Assembly (NCBI RefSeq): GCF_008274695.1
Contig: NZ_VTOU01000001.1
Span: 806,001-870,000, forward strand
Direction: 5' to 3'
Origin: Sphingomonas montanisoli
GTDB lineage: Bacteria; Pseudomonadota; Alphaproteobacteria; Sphingomonadales; Sphingomonadaceae
Length of the DNA stretch: 64,000 bases
Shown: piece after piece, positions 1 to 8,408 of the stretch
Layout: every line of letters begins with the position of its first letter
How positions within the stretch are numbered: position 1 is the first letter of the stretch
The notes under the pieces: generated by a model
What the model saw: only the letters and a program-made list of their open reading frames with translations
Database searches by the model: none
What the model was told of the DNA's origin: nothing
Made by a program: the position numbers and the translations under genes

Positions 1-77
1 TGTTCATCCTGCCGGTTCTGTTCATCGTGATCCTCGGCCCGGCGGCCTGCTCGATCAGCGACAACATGTTCCACTAA
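1..77 (+). CDS. C-terminus of TadC-like type II secretion system F family protein (partial)
   Basis: Only the last 24 codons are inside the window, read in the frame starting at base 3 and ending at the TAA at 75-77. The peptide is a hydrophobic segment (LPVLFIVILGPAA) followed by a short polar tail. This is how TadB/TadC-type F-domain proteins of Tad pilus assembly systems usually end: the final transmembrane helix carries an FIxxLGPA-like signature. TadC would be an inner-membrane platform protein of the pilus machine. The rest of the gene lies upstream, so the call rests on the tail alone. Confidence 0.6.
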   Translation, partial: FILPVLFIVILGPAACSISDNMFH

Positions 78-142
78 CGAGACGCGGGAACTCATAACGC
101 CCCCTGTTCGTTGCGCTGCAACAACTACTGAGGGTGTTTTGG

Positions 143-715
143 ATGTTCGATTTCACGACCAACCAGTGGGCGATCATCGGCCTCGTCCTGATCCTCGGCT
201 GGCTGCTCGGCCTGTTCACGATGGCGGGTGGGCGCAAGTGGAAGTCGGGATATCTCGTCGAACGCAACCGGCGGATCGAGCTCGAGAAGCAGCAGGCGAC
301 CTATGAGGACCGCCTCGCCGCGCATCAGGCGCAGGCCGATCGGCTGGCGATCCTGGAAAAGGAACGCGCCGCGCAGGACGCCCGCATCGCCGAACTCGAA
401 CGCCATCGCACCACGACCGCCGCGCCCGTCGCACCTGTGACCGCCGCAACCGCCGGATCGATCGCGGCCGCAGCATCGGGCCAGCGGGACGATCTGTCGC
501 TCATCTTCGGGATCGGCCGCGGCGGCGAGCAGCGGCTCAACGATCTCGGCATCTACCGCTACAAGGACATTCTCGCGCTCAGTGCCGCCGACGAGGCTGA
601 TCTTGAAGCCCGTCTGGGCATGGAACGCGGCGAAATCGCCGAGGAACGCTGGCGCGAGCAGGCCGATCTCCTCGCGCGCGGCAAGACCGACGAACATGCG
701 CGGCTGTTCGCCTAA
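143..715 (+). CDS. Membrane-anchored coiled-coil protein with C-terminal helix-hairpin-helix domain
   Basis: About 190 residues. An N-terminal transmembrane helix (IIGLVLILGWLLGLF) is followed by a charged, Glu/Arg/Gln-rich coiled coil (about residues 35-95), an Ala/Pro/Thr linker, and a C-terminal domain of about 60 residues beginning DLSLIFGIGRGGEQRLNDLG. That domain resembles the HhH-like domain of COG3743 and the tails of some NuoE and L21 proteins. I chose the ATG at 143 because GAGGG lies 8-9 nt upstream; an in-frame GTG at 134 overlaps that site. The gene ends tail-to-tail with the TetR gene, the stops overlapping by 4 nt. HhH domains usually bind nucleic acid, but the function here is unknown. 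Confidence 0.7.
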   Translation: MFDFTTNQWAIIGLVLILGWLLGLFTMAGGRKWKSGYLVERNRRIELEKQQATYEDRLAAHQAQADRLAILEKERAAQDARIAELERHRTTTAAPVAPVTAATAGSIAAAASGQRDDLSLIFGIGRGGEQRLNDLGIYRYKDILALSAADEADLEARLGMERGEIAEERWREQADLLARGKTDEHARLFA

Positions 716-1305
716 GCGACGTCCTCCAGCATCCTGATCGCCTGATCCACCAGTTGCTCGATCCGGCGGCGGGGTAGTTCCTGCTGCGCCAGAGCGACAT
801 GATAGACGATTCCACCGAGCAGCGTGGAGCAGGCGAAATCGATCTCCTCGGGCGCGACCGACGGAAAGAGTTTCCGCAACTCCAACCGATAATATTCGAG
901 TTCGTGGCTGACATGGCCGGTTATGGCGGCGACCAGTTCGGGAATCTTGGCCGCGACGAACCCCAGGCTTATCAGAGCCGGACCACGGTGGCCCGACAGA
1001 TAGATGGCGCCCGCCAGCGAATGCGCGATCAGCGCATCGCGCGGCGACATCTCGGGCGGAAGATCGGGCTCGACTGATCGTGACGTCGAATCGAGAATCG
1101 CGGCGATAAGCTCGGCCTTCGTCGCGTAACGCCGATAGAGCGTCGCGCGGCTGCATCCCACGATTTCGGCGACCCCTTCGAAGGTCAGGCCGTCATAGCC
1201 CCGCTCCGCCAGCAACTGCCACGTCGCGTCGCGAATGCTCGCATCCTTGTCGGTATCGCGCGGTCGCCCTCGGCGTCGCTGCGCCTCGATCATAACCTCC
1301 GGCAC
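712..1305 (-). CDS. TetR/AcrR family transcriptional regulator
   Basis: 197 residues. The N-terminal third is a typical TetR DNA-binding domain: a basic arm (RRRGRPR), then helices with LLAERGYDGLTFEGVAEIVG and the recognition helix region SRATLYRRYATKAEL. The rest is an alpha-helical ligand-binding domain without recognisable specificity. The gene is divergent from the TonB receptor at 1379, with about 75 nt between the two starts, so it probably represses itself and the receptor/phosphoesterase pair. The ligand cannot be inferred. An internal ATG 12 nt downstream is an alternative start. Confidence 0.9.
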   Translation of the reverse strand: MPEVMIEAQRRRGRPRDTDKDASIRDATWQLLAERGYDGLTFEGVAEIVGCSRATLYRRYATKAELIAAILDSTSRSVEPDLPPEMSPRDALIAHSLAGAIYLSGHRGPALISLGFVAAKIPELVAAITGHVSHELEYYRLELRKLFPSVAPEEIDFACSTLLGGIVYHVALAQQELPRRRIEQLVDQAIRMLEDVA

Positions 1306-1378
1306 GTCCGTCTCCCGCAGTTATTTTGTCATATATTAACGATACACGCCCGCCTCGTAAATACAGGGAGTGCTATCC

Positions 1379-3691
1379 GTGGTCGCCAAGATTCTTCTTT
1401 TTTCGAGTGCCTTAATTCTTTCTTCGATTCCCGCTTATGCCGAAGATGTGGCGGGAGAATCCAGTGACACCGGCCTCGGCGGCGACATCGTCGTCACGGC
1501 GCAGAAGCGCGAACAGCGCATCACCGATGTGCCGATGGCGATCAGCGCCTATGACGGCAACTTCCTCGAAACCGTCGGCGGGACCGAGCTTTCGAAAGTC
1601 GCGGCGCTCACGCCGGGTTTCGTCGTGCAGCTTCAGGACAAGTTCGCCCCGGGCTTTTCGATCCGCGGCATCACCTCGAATGACTTCCAGCCCCAGGCGG
1701 AACAGCGTGTCGCGATCTTCCAGGATGGCGTACCGGTGACGCAGGCGACCGCCGCTTATGGCGAATTGTTCGATATCGACCGGATCGAGGTCGAAAAGGG
1801 TCCGCAGTCGACGCTCCACGGCCGCTCGGCGCTCAACGGCGGCGTCTCGATCTTCCAGAAGCGCCCCACCGACACGTTCGGCTTCGAAGCGAAGGGCGGC
1901 CTGGGCAATTACGATTATGTTTCCGGCCAGGTCGTGGTGAACCTGCCGGTCAGCGAGACATTCGCGATCCGCGCCGGCGCACTGGCGCGCAAGCGCGACG
2001 GATACGTCAAGGATATCGACAAGCGCCGCTCCTACAACGCGGTCGACGCACAGGCCTATCGCTTCGCCGCGCGCTGGGAACCGGGCGACGACTTCACCTT
2101 CAATCTGGTCGCCTCGTTCGATCGTGATGATGTTGCCGGCGGCGTGCCGTTCAAGTCGCGCACCTTCCTGCCACTCGATCAGGCGACCGGCGCCGTTGTA
2201 GGTGATCTCGCCTTCTGGACCCCGACACGCCTGAACAGCTTCGGCACGCTCCCGCCATCCTATTTCAACCGCAAGATCGTGAACGTCAGCGGCATCGCCG
2301 ACTGGACGATCAGCGACCGGTTCAGCCTCACCTCGATCACCGGCTATCGCTGGTCCGACGCGATCCAGTCGGGCGACAATGACGGCACGCCCACCAACAT
2401 CATCGGCTATGTCCAGCGCAACAAGAGCGATCAGTGGTCGGAGGAACTCCGCCTCAACCTCAAGGATCTCGGTCCCGTCAACGGCTTCGTCGGCGTCAGC
2501 GCCTTCCGCGCGAAGAACAGCATGGACTTCAGCCTGGGCTATGACGAACGCGCAATGGCCCTGCTGCTCGGCGGCAACCTCCAGCGCCTCGCCCCGCGCG
2601 GCCTGACGAACACGCAGATCATCGCCGCGCTCGGGCCAGCCGCCGCCGCACTGAAGCCCTTCCATCTGGATCAGGCGATCACCGGCGCCACGATCGAGAC
2701 CTACGACATCTTCGGCGACGTCACGGTCGACATCGCGCCGAAGCTGGAGCTGTTCGCGGGCGGGCGCATGACCTTCGATGACAAGAAAGCCAGCGCGCAG
2801 GGCCTTTTGCCGCTGGGCGCCAGCCGGCTGACCGGCGGCGGCCTGCTGCTGCAACCCACGCCGAACGGCAGCGTCGTCCGGGCCAGCAACGGATCGAACA
2901 CCGTCACCGGGCGTGCGGGCCTGCGCTATGCGCCGACGCCCGCGCTCAACCTTTACGCGGTTTACGGCATCGGCAAGCGGCCCGAAGTCGTCCAGGTCTC
3001 GCCGCCCACACGCGTCTCGATCATCCCGGTCGAAACGCTCAAGTCGGCCGAGGCTGGCGTCAAGGTGCGCCTGCTGGGCGGCCGCCTGGTCGGCGACGTG
3101 TCGGTCTATCACTATGATTACAGCAACTTCCAGACGTTCGGCGTGATCAACGGCGCGCTGGCGACGATCAACGCGGGCAAGGCCGATGCGACCGGCTTCG
3201 AGGGCCAGTTGAGCTATACGGTCGTCAGGGGCGCCACGCTGTTCGGCAGCTATGGCTACAACCATGCGCGCTTCAAGGCGGGGGCCTATAAGGGCAACCG
3301 CTTCCGCAACAGCCCGGACCACAAGTTCGCGATCGGCGCCGATTTCGGCGTCGAGGCGAAGGGCGGTCGCGTCAGCTTCGCGCCGATGTACAGCTGGCAG
3401 TCGAAGATGTTCTTCGACGACAATAATGACCGGCTCGATCTGCAGCAGCGCACCCCGGCCGCTTATTCGGACAAGGTGGTGGACGAGTTCCAGAAGGGTT
3501 TCGGCCTGCTCAGCGCGCGGCTGGCGTTCACCGCGTCCGATGATCGCTGGACCTTCGCGCTGGTCGGCGACAACCTGACCGACAAGAAGTTCATCGTCGA
3601 TGCGGGCAATACGGGCGACAATTTCGGCATCCCCACCTTCATCGCCGGCACTCGCCGCAACTATCGCGCCGAATTCGGCGTGAAATTCTGA
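1379..3691 (+). CDS. TonB-dependent outer-membrane receptor, paired with a phosphoesterase
   Basis: About 770 residues. A signal peptide (VAKILLFSSALILSSIPAYA) is followed by a TonB-box-like segment (GGDIVVTAQKREQ), a plug domain (IRGITSND, VAIFQDGV, VEKGPQSTLHGR) and a 22-strand-type beta-barrel ending in the aromatic terminal motif FGVKF. An in-frame GTG at 1370 is possible, but AGGGAG at 1365-1370 is ideally spaced 8 nt before the GTG at 1379, so I start there. The secreted phosphoesterase gene follows after 21 nt. The barrel shares long similar stretches with the receptor at 29413-31962 (WQSK.FFDD, AGNTGDN, PTFIAG), which is also paired with a phosphatase. Likely substrate: a phosphorylated organic compound or its product (inference). 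Confidence 0.9.
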   Translation: MVAKILLFSSALILSSIPAYAEDVAGESSDTGLGGDIVVTAQKREQRITDVPMAISAYDGNFLETVGGTELSKVAALTPGFVVQLQDKFAPGFSIRGITSNDFQPQAEQRVAIFQDGVPVTQATAAYGELFDIDRIEVEKGPQSTLHGRSALNGGVSIFQKRPTDTFGFEAKGGLGNYDYVSGQVVVNLPVSETFAIRAGALARKRDGYVKDIDKRRSYNAVDAQAYRFAARWEPGDDFTFNLVASFDRDDVAGGVPFKSRTFLPLDQATGAVVGDLAFWTPTRLNSFGTLPPSYFNRKIVNVSGIADWTISDRFSLTSITGYRWSDAIQSGDNDGTPTNIIGYVQRNKSDQWSEELRLNLKDLGPVNGFVGVSAFRAKNSMDFSLGYDERAMALLLGGNLQRLAPRGLTNTQIIAALGPAAAALKPFHLDQAITGATIETYDIFGDVTVDIAPKLELFAGGRMTFDDKKASAQGLLPLGASRLTGGGLLLQPTPNGSVVRASNGSNTVTGRAGLRYAPTPALNLYAVYGIGKRPEVVQVSPPTRVSIIPVETLKSAEAGVKVRLLGGRLVGDVSVYHYDYSNFQTFGVINGALATINAGKADATGFEGQLSYTVVRGATLFGSYGYNHARFKAGAYKGNRFRNSPDHKFAIGADFGVEAKGGRVSFAPMYSWQSKMFFDDNNDRLDLQQRTPAAYSDKVVDEFQKGFGLLSARLAFTASDDRWTFALVGDNLTDKKFIVDAGNTGDNFGIPTFIAGTRRNYRAEFGVKF

Positions 3692-3712
3692 TCGACTGAC
3701 AGGGAGACCATC

Positions 3713-4978
3713 ATGCGCAATTCCGTTCGTCTTTTATCGCTCGCGGCCCTTCTGGCCGGGGTCAGCCCCGTCGCCGCGGCGGACCAGAGCTTCACGATCG
3801 TGGCGATCCCCGACACGCAGAACTACATCGATTACACGCACCAGACGGCCGAGGGTTTCAAGTTCGACGCGAACAAGATGTTCCTCGATCAGATGCGCTT
3901 CATCGAGAGCAATCTGGTCGCCAATGGCGGCGACGTCGCGTTCGTCACCGCGCTGGGCGATGTGTGGCAGCACCAGACCAAGATGATGGACGCCGACCAT
4001 GTCGCGCGCGGTTTCAAGCGCGCGGCCAATCCCATCATGGACAGCCATTTCGCGCCGACCACCAAGGTCACGACCGTCGAAATCCCCACCGCGCGCGAAG
4101 GCTATGCGATGATCGCCGGCAAGACGCCCTTCTCGGTCGTTCCCGGCAACCACGATTATGACGCGATGTGGACCGACGCGAACCACCCGCCGGCCGCGCA
4201 GATCAAGAGCGCGGCGGACATCGGCATGCTGCACGCGGGCGGCCTCGACAATTTCCGGTCGCTGTTCGGCGCGGACAAGCCCTTCTTCAAGGGCAAGGAC
4301 TGGTATGTCGACAGCCATGATGGCGGCGCGGACAGCGCACAGATCTTCACCGCGGGCGGATATCGCTTCCTGCATATCGGGCTGCAGTTCGACGCGCCCA
4401 ACGCCTCGCTGGAATGGGCGGCAGGCGTGATCGCCAAGCATCCGGGCCTGCCGACCATTATTTCCACCCACGATTATATGGACAATGAAGGCCGCCGCAT
4501 CCCCAACCCGATCATCGACAATGCCGCCGTCGATCCGCAGGACAACTCGCCCCAGATGGTCTGGGACAAGCTGATCGCCAAGCACGACCAGATCTTCCTG
4601 GTCCTGTGCGGCCACGAACATGGCCAGGCGATGCGCGTCGACGACAATGCGGCGGGCCACAAGGTGTGGCAGGTGCTGGCCGATTATCAGGACCGGCGCC
4701 AGACCGCGATCGACGCGGGCGTCAAGCTGCAGATGGGCGAAGGCATCGGTGACGGCTGGCTGCGCACCATGACGTTCGACATGGCGGCGGCGACGCCAAC
4801 CATCCGCGTGCGCACCTATTCGACGCACTACAAGAAGCAGAGCAGCGACACGGCCGATTATGCCGCCTGGTACAAGGCGGCCGAGAAGCCGAAGCTGACC
4901 GACGAGGCGTTCCACAGGCAGGACGATTTCACGATCGACCTGACCGGGTTCAAGCAGCGGTTCCGGCCCGTGAAATAG
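3713..4978 (+). CDS. Secreted calcineurin-like metallophosphoesterase
   Basis: 421 residues with a signal peptide (LLSLAALLAGVSPVAAA). The metal-binding blocks of the calcineurin-like fold appear in order: IPDTQN near residue 30, LGDVWQH (the GD block), VVPGNHDYD (GNH[DE]), STHDYMD and LCGHEHG (GHxH). The class hydrolyses phosphomonoesters or diesters with a dinuclear metal centre, probably in the periplasm or outside the cell. AGGGAGA lies 6 nt before the ATG. It follows the TonB receptor by 21 nt and almost certainly shares its transcript. Substrate unknown; from this context an organophosphate whose product enters through the receptor is plausible. Confidence 0.9.
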   Translation: MRNSVRLLSLAALLAGVSPVAAADQSFTIVAIPDTQNYIDYTHQTAEGFKFDANKMFLDQMRFIESNLVANGGDVAFVTALGDVWQHQTKMMDADHVARGFKRAANPIMDSHFAPTTKVTTVEIPTAREGYAMIAGKTPFSVVPGNHDYDAMWTDANHPPAAQIKSAADIGMLHAGGLDNFRSLFGADKPFFKGKDWYVDSHDGGADSAQIFTAGGYRFLHIGLQFDAPNASLEWAAGVIAKHPGLPTIISTHDYMDNEGRRIPNPIIDNAAVDPQDNSPQMVWDKLIAKHDQIFLVLCGHEHGQAMRVDDNAAGHKVWQVLADYQDRRQTAIDAGVKLQMGEGIGDGWLRTMTFDMAAATPTIRVRTYSTHYKKQSSDTADYAAWYKAAEKPKLTDEAFHRQDDFTIDLTGFKQRFRPVK

Positions 4979-4980
4979 GG

Positions 4981-5005
4981 GCAGGTTCAGCAAGGCTAAA
5001 CCTGC
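4981..5005 (+). terminator. Weak stem-loop after the phosphoesterase gene
   Basis: GCAGGTT pairs with AACCTGC across an 11-nt loop just after the stop codon. There is no U-tract, so it may be a weak or Rho-assisted terminator. The convergent DUF1178 gene ends at 5099. Confidence 0.3.
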
Positions 5006-5098
5006 GGCTTATCCGCGTGAGCGGATCAAACTGTAATGGCCGGGCGATCGGCGTGCCTGTTCCCCAGCGCGCCGATCGCGACCGTCAGCCGGAGTCTG

Positions 5099-5569
5099 TC
5101 AGTTCACCTTGCCCGGATCGCTCACGGGCAATGGCAGCGGGGCGACGGGCACGCCTTCTTCGACCAGCGCGCGCGCTTCGTCGATCGATGTGCGGCCATG
5201 AATCGGGCGGGCGTCGGTCTCGCCCAGGTGCATCGCGCGGGCTTCGTCGGCAAAGCGATCGCCGACATTGTCCGATCCTTCGAGCATCTTGGCCTGCATC
5301 TTCGACAGCGCGACCATCATCGCCTTGTGCGCGGCCGGATCGACTGCGCCGCCCGCCATCGGTACCGACGCATTGGCGGGGATCGTTTCCTGCCGCTGGT
5401 TGCCCTTGGCCGCGACGCGCGGGGCCATGACCGCCTTTTCGACCTTGTCCGAACCGCAATAGGGACAGGCGACGAGCCCACGCGCCTTCTGCGCCTCATA
5501 ATCCTCGGACGATCCGAACCAGATCTCGAACACATGCTCCTGCGCACATTGCAGGTCGAAAACGATCAC
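5099..5569 (-). CDS. DUF1178 family protein
   Basis: 156 residues. The N-terminus (MIVFDLQCAQEHVFEIWFGS) and the zinc-ribbon-like ACPYCGSDKVEKAVMAPR are diagnostic of DUF1178, a small alphaproteobacterial family of unknown function. Two cysteine sites are visible: one after the first strand and the CPYC pair. The C-terminal part is helical and ends in an acidic/Pro tail. The start overlaps the nitrilase stop by 4 nt (ATGA), so the two are translationally coupled. DUF1178 commonly sits after a carbon-nitrogen hydrolase and grxC, as here. No activity is known. Confidence 0.9.
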   Translation of the reverse strand: MIVFDLQCAQEHVFEIWFGSSEDYEAQKARGLVACPYCGSDKVEKAVMAPRVAAKGNQRQETIPANASVPMAGGAVDPAAHKAMMVALSKMQAKMLEGSDNVGDRFADEARAMHLGETDARPIHGRTSIDEARALVEEGVPVAPLPLPVSDPGKVN

Positions 5570-6393
5570 GCCATCTTCTCCACCGCGGCGATAGGCCGGC
5601 GATGCGCGAGCGCGGGCATTCGCGCGCGGACGTCCTCCAGCTTCGCCATGTCGATTTCGGCGTAGCCCACGCCGATCTCGTCCCCCATGTCGAGCAGTAT
5701 CTCCCCCCAGGGATCGACCACCAGCGAATGGCCATAGGTCTCGCGTCCGTCTTCATGCAAGCCGGCTTGCGCCGAAGCGATGACGAAAGCCCCCGCCTCG
5801 ATCGCACGCGCGCGCAGCAGGACGTGCCAGTGCGCCTTGCCGGTCGGCACCGTGAAGGCCGCCGGCACCGCAAGCAGCTTCGCGCCCGCATTGCTCAGCG
5901 CCCGGTACAGATCGGGGAAGCGCATGTCGTAGCAGATCGACAGGCCAAGCTCGCCCCACGGCGACGGCGCCAGCACCGATCGATCACCCGGGACATAGGC
6001 CGCGCTCTCGCGCCAGCTTTCGCCGGTAGGCAGATCGACGTCGAACAGGTGGATCTTGTCGTAACGCGCGCGGATCGCGCCCGTGTCGTCGATCACGAAA
6101 CCGCGATTGACGAGCCGCGTGTCATCCCCGCTCCGGAGCGCGAGGCTGCCGATGTGGACCCAGATCCCTGCCGTCTTCGCCGCCGCGCGCACCTGCGCCA
6201 GCACCTCGTCCTCGCCTTCGACATGCAGGTGGGCGGCGGCGCGCTTGCGATCGCGATCGAGCAGGCCCGACATTTCGGGCGTGAACAGCATCGCCGCACC
6301 ACCGGCCTTCGCCTCGCCGATCGCATCGACGATCGTGCGCGCATTGGCCGCCGGATCGATGCCCGACCGCATCTGGAGGACGGCGGCCTTCAC
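5566..6393 (-). CDS. Carbon-nitrogen hydrolase (Nit/omega-amidase-like)
   Basis: 275 residues of the nitrilase superfamily. The Glu-Lys-Cys triad is visible: E in FTPEMSGLL (about residue 40), K in RYDKIHLFDVDLP (about 113) and C in LGLSICYDMRFPDLYR (about 150). Length and motifs fit the Nit1/Nit2 branch, whose members hydrolyse deaminated glutathione or omega-amides such as alpha-ketoglutaramate. It begins with GTG two bases after the glutaredoxin stop and overlaps the DUF1178 start. The adjacent glutaredoxin makes a glutathione-repair role attractive, but this is inference. Confidence 0.9.
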   Translation of the reverse strand: MKAAVLQMRSGIDPAANARTIVDAIGEAKAGGAAMLFTPEMSGLLDRDRKRAAAHLHVEGEDEVLAQVRAAAKTAGIWVHIGSLALRSGDDTRLVNRGFVIDDTGAIRARYDKIHLFDVDLPTGESWRESAAYVPGDRSVLAPSPWGELGLSICYDMRFPDLYRALSNAGAKLLAVPAAFTVPTGKAHWHVLLRARAIEAGAFVIASAQAGLHEDGRETYGHSLVVDPWGEILLDMGDEIGVGYAEIDMAKLEDVRARMPALAHRRPIAAVEKMA

Positions 6394-6395
6394 GG

Positions 6396-6653
6396 TCAGG
6401 CCGCGAGCAGCGGGTCGAGCTTGCCCTGCCGATCGAGCGCCATGATGTCGTCGCAGCCGCCCAGATGCTGGTCGTTCACGAAGATCTGCGGGACAGTGGA
6501 GCCGCCATTCGCCCGCTGCAGCATCTCGGCGCGCTTGGGGCCGCCCATGCTGATGTCATATTCCTCGAAGTCGACACCCTTCTGGCTCAGCAGCGCCTTG
6601 GCGCGCGAGCAATAGGGGCAATATTGCTTGGTGTAGATTTCGACCTTGGCCAT
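6396..6653 (-). CDS. grxC: Glutaredoxin 3
   Basis: 85 residues, the full length of GrxC. The dithiol active site CPYC follows the first strand (VEIYTKQYCPYCSRAK), and the cis-Pro loop STVPQIF and the glutathione-binding GGCDD are intact. It reduces disulfides using glutathione in the cytoplasm. The ATG at 6653 is preceded by GAAGGA 7-8 nt upstream, which decides the start; the frame remains open further upstream but without family similarity. It sits between comF and the nitrilase gene, all on one strand. Confidence 0.95.
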   Translation of the reverse strand: MAKVEIYTKQYCPYCSRAKALLSQKGVDFEEYDISMGGPKRAEMLQRANGGSTVPQIFVNDQHLGGCDDIMALDRQGKLDPLLAA

Positions 6654-6675
6654 CGTGTGTTCCTTCGTTTCCGCC

Positions 6676-6704
6676 GAATTGTGGTCGGCGGGTCGGATTG
6701 TCAA
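6676..6704 (-). promoter_or_regulatory. Candidate sigma-70-type promoter for grxC
   Basis: On the minus strand, a perfect -35 hexamer TTGACA (6699-6704) lies 17 nt from CAATTC (6676-6681), a weak -10, about 23-28 nt before the grxC ATG. It overlaps the 3' end of comF, so grxC-nit-DUF1178 may have its own promoter as well as read-through. Confidence 0.4.
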
Positions 6705-7438
6705 CGCACGGGCCCCGCATCGCGCACCACGCGCGCCCAGCACAGGACGGAGACCGTCCCGGCCCCTGCCCGCCTCAGCGTGCGAGCGCACGCGTTGACG
6801 GTCGCGCCCGTCGTATAGACGTCGTCGATCAGCAGGACGTGGCGGCCCTTTATCTCTGCCCCAGCCCGGATCGCGAACGCGCCCTGCACCGTGCGCTGGC
6901 GCTGCTTGGGGCCAAGTCCCCGCAGGCTCGGCGTGGCGCGATGGCGTTCGAGCAGATCGACCGCCACCTCCGCACCCGACATCCGCCCCAGCGCCCGCGC
7001 CATCAGCGCCGCCTGGTTATAGCCGCGCCGCCACAGCCGCCAGCGGTGGAGCGGCACCGGCACGAGCAGCGCGTCGGCCGGCACATGCCGCCGCATCAGC
7101 GCCGCCATCGTCTTGGCGACACCGGGCCGCCGTGCATATTTGAGCCGCAGCGCCAGCTTCCTTGCCGTCTCACCATAGGCGACCGCCGCCCGCATGCCCG
7201 ATATCGGCGGTGGATCGGCGTGGCAGGCGCCGCACAGCGCCCCGGGCCCGGCCGCGAGTTCGAACGGCTCCCCGCACGTCGCGCAGGCGGGTCCGTCGAG
7301 GAAATCGAGCGCCGACCAGCAGGCGAGGCAGAAGCTGTGATCGTCCTGCGTCACGACCCCGCATCCCGGGCAGCGCGGGGGCAGCGCGTAGCGGACCACC
7401 GCATCGCCCGCGCGCCAGATTGTCGCCAAAGCCCCCAT
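6701..7438 (-). CDS. ComF family protein (phosphoribosyltransferase-fold, competence/DNA-uptake associated)
   Basis: About 245 residues. An N-terminal zinc-ribbon region has the Cys pairs PPRCPGCG, FCLACW, CATCGE and LCGACH. A phosphoribosyltransferase-like domain follows, with the PRPP-binding loop VLLIDDVYTTGATV near the C-terminus. ComF homologues support natural transformation in several bacteria, but the family is widespread and the exact role is often unclear. I start at the ATG at 7438 (MGALATIW), where family similarity begins, although the frame is open to 7546. Its start codon faces the methyltransferase gene start region. Confidence 0.85.
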   Translation of the reverse strand: MGALATIWRAGDAVVRYALPPRCPGCGVVTQDDHSFCLACWSALDFLDGPACATCGEPFELAAGPGALCGACHADPPPISGMRAAVAYGETARKLALRLKYARRPGVAKTMAALMRRHVPADALLVPVPLHRWRLWRRGYNQAALMARALGRMSGAEVAVDLLERHRATPSLRGLGPKQRQRTVQGAFAIRAGAEIKGRHVLLIDDVYTTGATVNACARTLRRAGAGTVSVLCWARVVRDAGPVR

Positions 7439-7481
7439 GCGCACCTTGTCACCTGCGCCCGCGCGTCGCACAAGCGCGCGC

Positions 7482-8339
7482 GTGGACAATCCCGAAATCT
7501 TCGACCGCGCGCTCCGCCGCCTCCGCCGTGACCGCGCCGCACGCATCTTCGCCGATCATGCCTTCCTGATCGACCATATGGCCGATGAGCTTGCCGAGCG
7601 GCTGTCCGCCGTGCAGCGCGAGTTCAAGGACGTCCTGATCCTCGGCAGCCATGACGGCCGCGTCGCTTTGCGCTTCGCCGCGCCCGGGCGGACGATCGTG
7701 CAGGCCGATGCCGGCGCGCGCTTCGCATCATGGAGCGACGGCACGCAGGCGGACGAGGACCAGCCCGCCTTCGCGGCCGGCAGCTTCGACTTGGTCATAT
7801 CGGTCGGCGTGCTCGATCAGGTGAACGATCTTCCCGGCGCCCTCGCGCTGATCCGCCGCGCGCTGCGCCCTGACGGGCTGTTCCTTGGTGCGTTTCTGGG
7901 CGCGGGCACGCTCGAATGGCTGCGCTCCGCAACGCTCGCGGCCGATATGGCAGTGGGCGAGAGCGTGTCGCCCCGTATCCATCCGCAGATCGACGTCCGA
8001 TCGGCGGGCGACCTGCTGTCGCGCGCGGGCTTTTCGCTGCAGGTGGCGGACGGGGAGCGGATCGACGTCGGCTATGGCGATCCGCTGCGCCTGATCGGCG
8101 ATCTGCGCGGAATGGCCGCCACCAACATCCTGGCCAACCGCGACCGCCGCCCCCTCACCCGCGCCTGGCTGACGGCCTTGTTCGAGACATTCGCCGCCGA
8201 TGCCGGGGCCGACGGCCGCCTGCGCGAGCGGTTCGAGATCGTCTATATGACGGGCTGGTCGCCCGATGCCTCGCAGCCGAAGCCGGCCAAGCGCGGGAGC
8301 GCAACGGCGAGCCTGGCGGCGGCGTTGAAGAAGGGCTGA
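7482..8339 (+). CDS. SAM-dependent methyltransferase-like protein (BioC/NDUFAF5 group)
   Basis: About 285 residues. The N-terminus (NPEIFDRALRRLRRDRAA) followed by FADHAFLIDHMADELAERL is the pattern of the NDUFAF5/BioC-like group. The SAM-binding region is VLILGSHDGR with the acidic VQADAG, and the post-I motif SFDLVISVGVLDQVNDLPGAL is present. Mitochondrial NDUFAF5 hydroxylates an arginine of a complex I subunit, so an assembly role is possible. I prefer the GTG at 7482, where homology begins; the ATG at 7437 is in frame but lies inside the comF start. C-terminal tail Lys/Ala-rich. Confidence 0.8.
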   Translation: MDNPEIFDRALRRLRRDRAARIFADHAFLIDHMADELAERLSAVQREFKDVLILGSHDGRVALRFAAPGRTIVQADAGARFASWSDGTQADEDQPAFAAGSFDLVISVGVLDQVNDLPGALALIRRALRPDGLFLGAFLGAGTLEWLRSATLAADMAVGESVSPRIHPQIDVRSAGDLLSRAGFSLQVADGERIDVGYGDPLRLIGDLRGMAATNILANRDRRPLTRAWLTALFETFAADAGADGRLRERFEIVYMTGWSPDASQPKPAKRGSATASLAAALKKG

Positions 8340-8355
8340 CACCCTCTCTCCACCT

Positions 8356-8390
8356 CGTCATTGCGAGAAGCCGAAGGCGACGAAGCAATC
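8356..8390. repeat. Partial intergenic repeat (CGTCATTGCGAG family)
   Basis: The sequence begins CGTCATTGCGAG and ends GACGAAGCAATC, matching the left half of the longer inverted repeat at 19279-19387. It lies between two converging genes. This looks like a half copy of a REP-like element. Confidence 0.65.
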
Positions 8391-8408
8391 AGTGACTGGG
8401 ACGAAGCG

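Noticed and set aside
1412-3322. Long open frame on the minus strand inside the first TonB receptor gene
   Set aside because: It is antisense to a gene with clear signal peptide, plug and barrel motifs; its translation is Arg/Ala/Asp-rich and without family blocks, an effect of high-GC codon bias.
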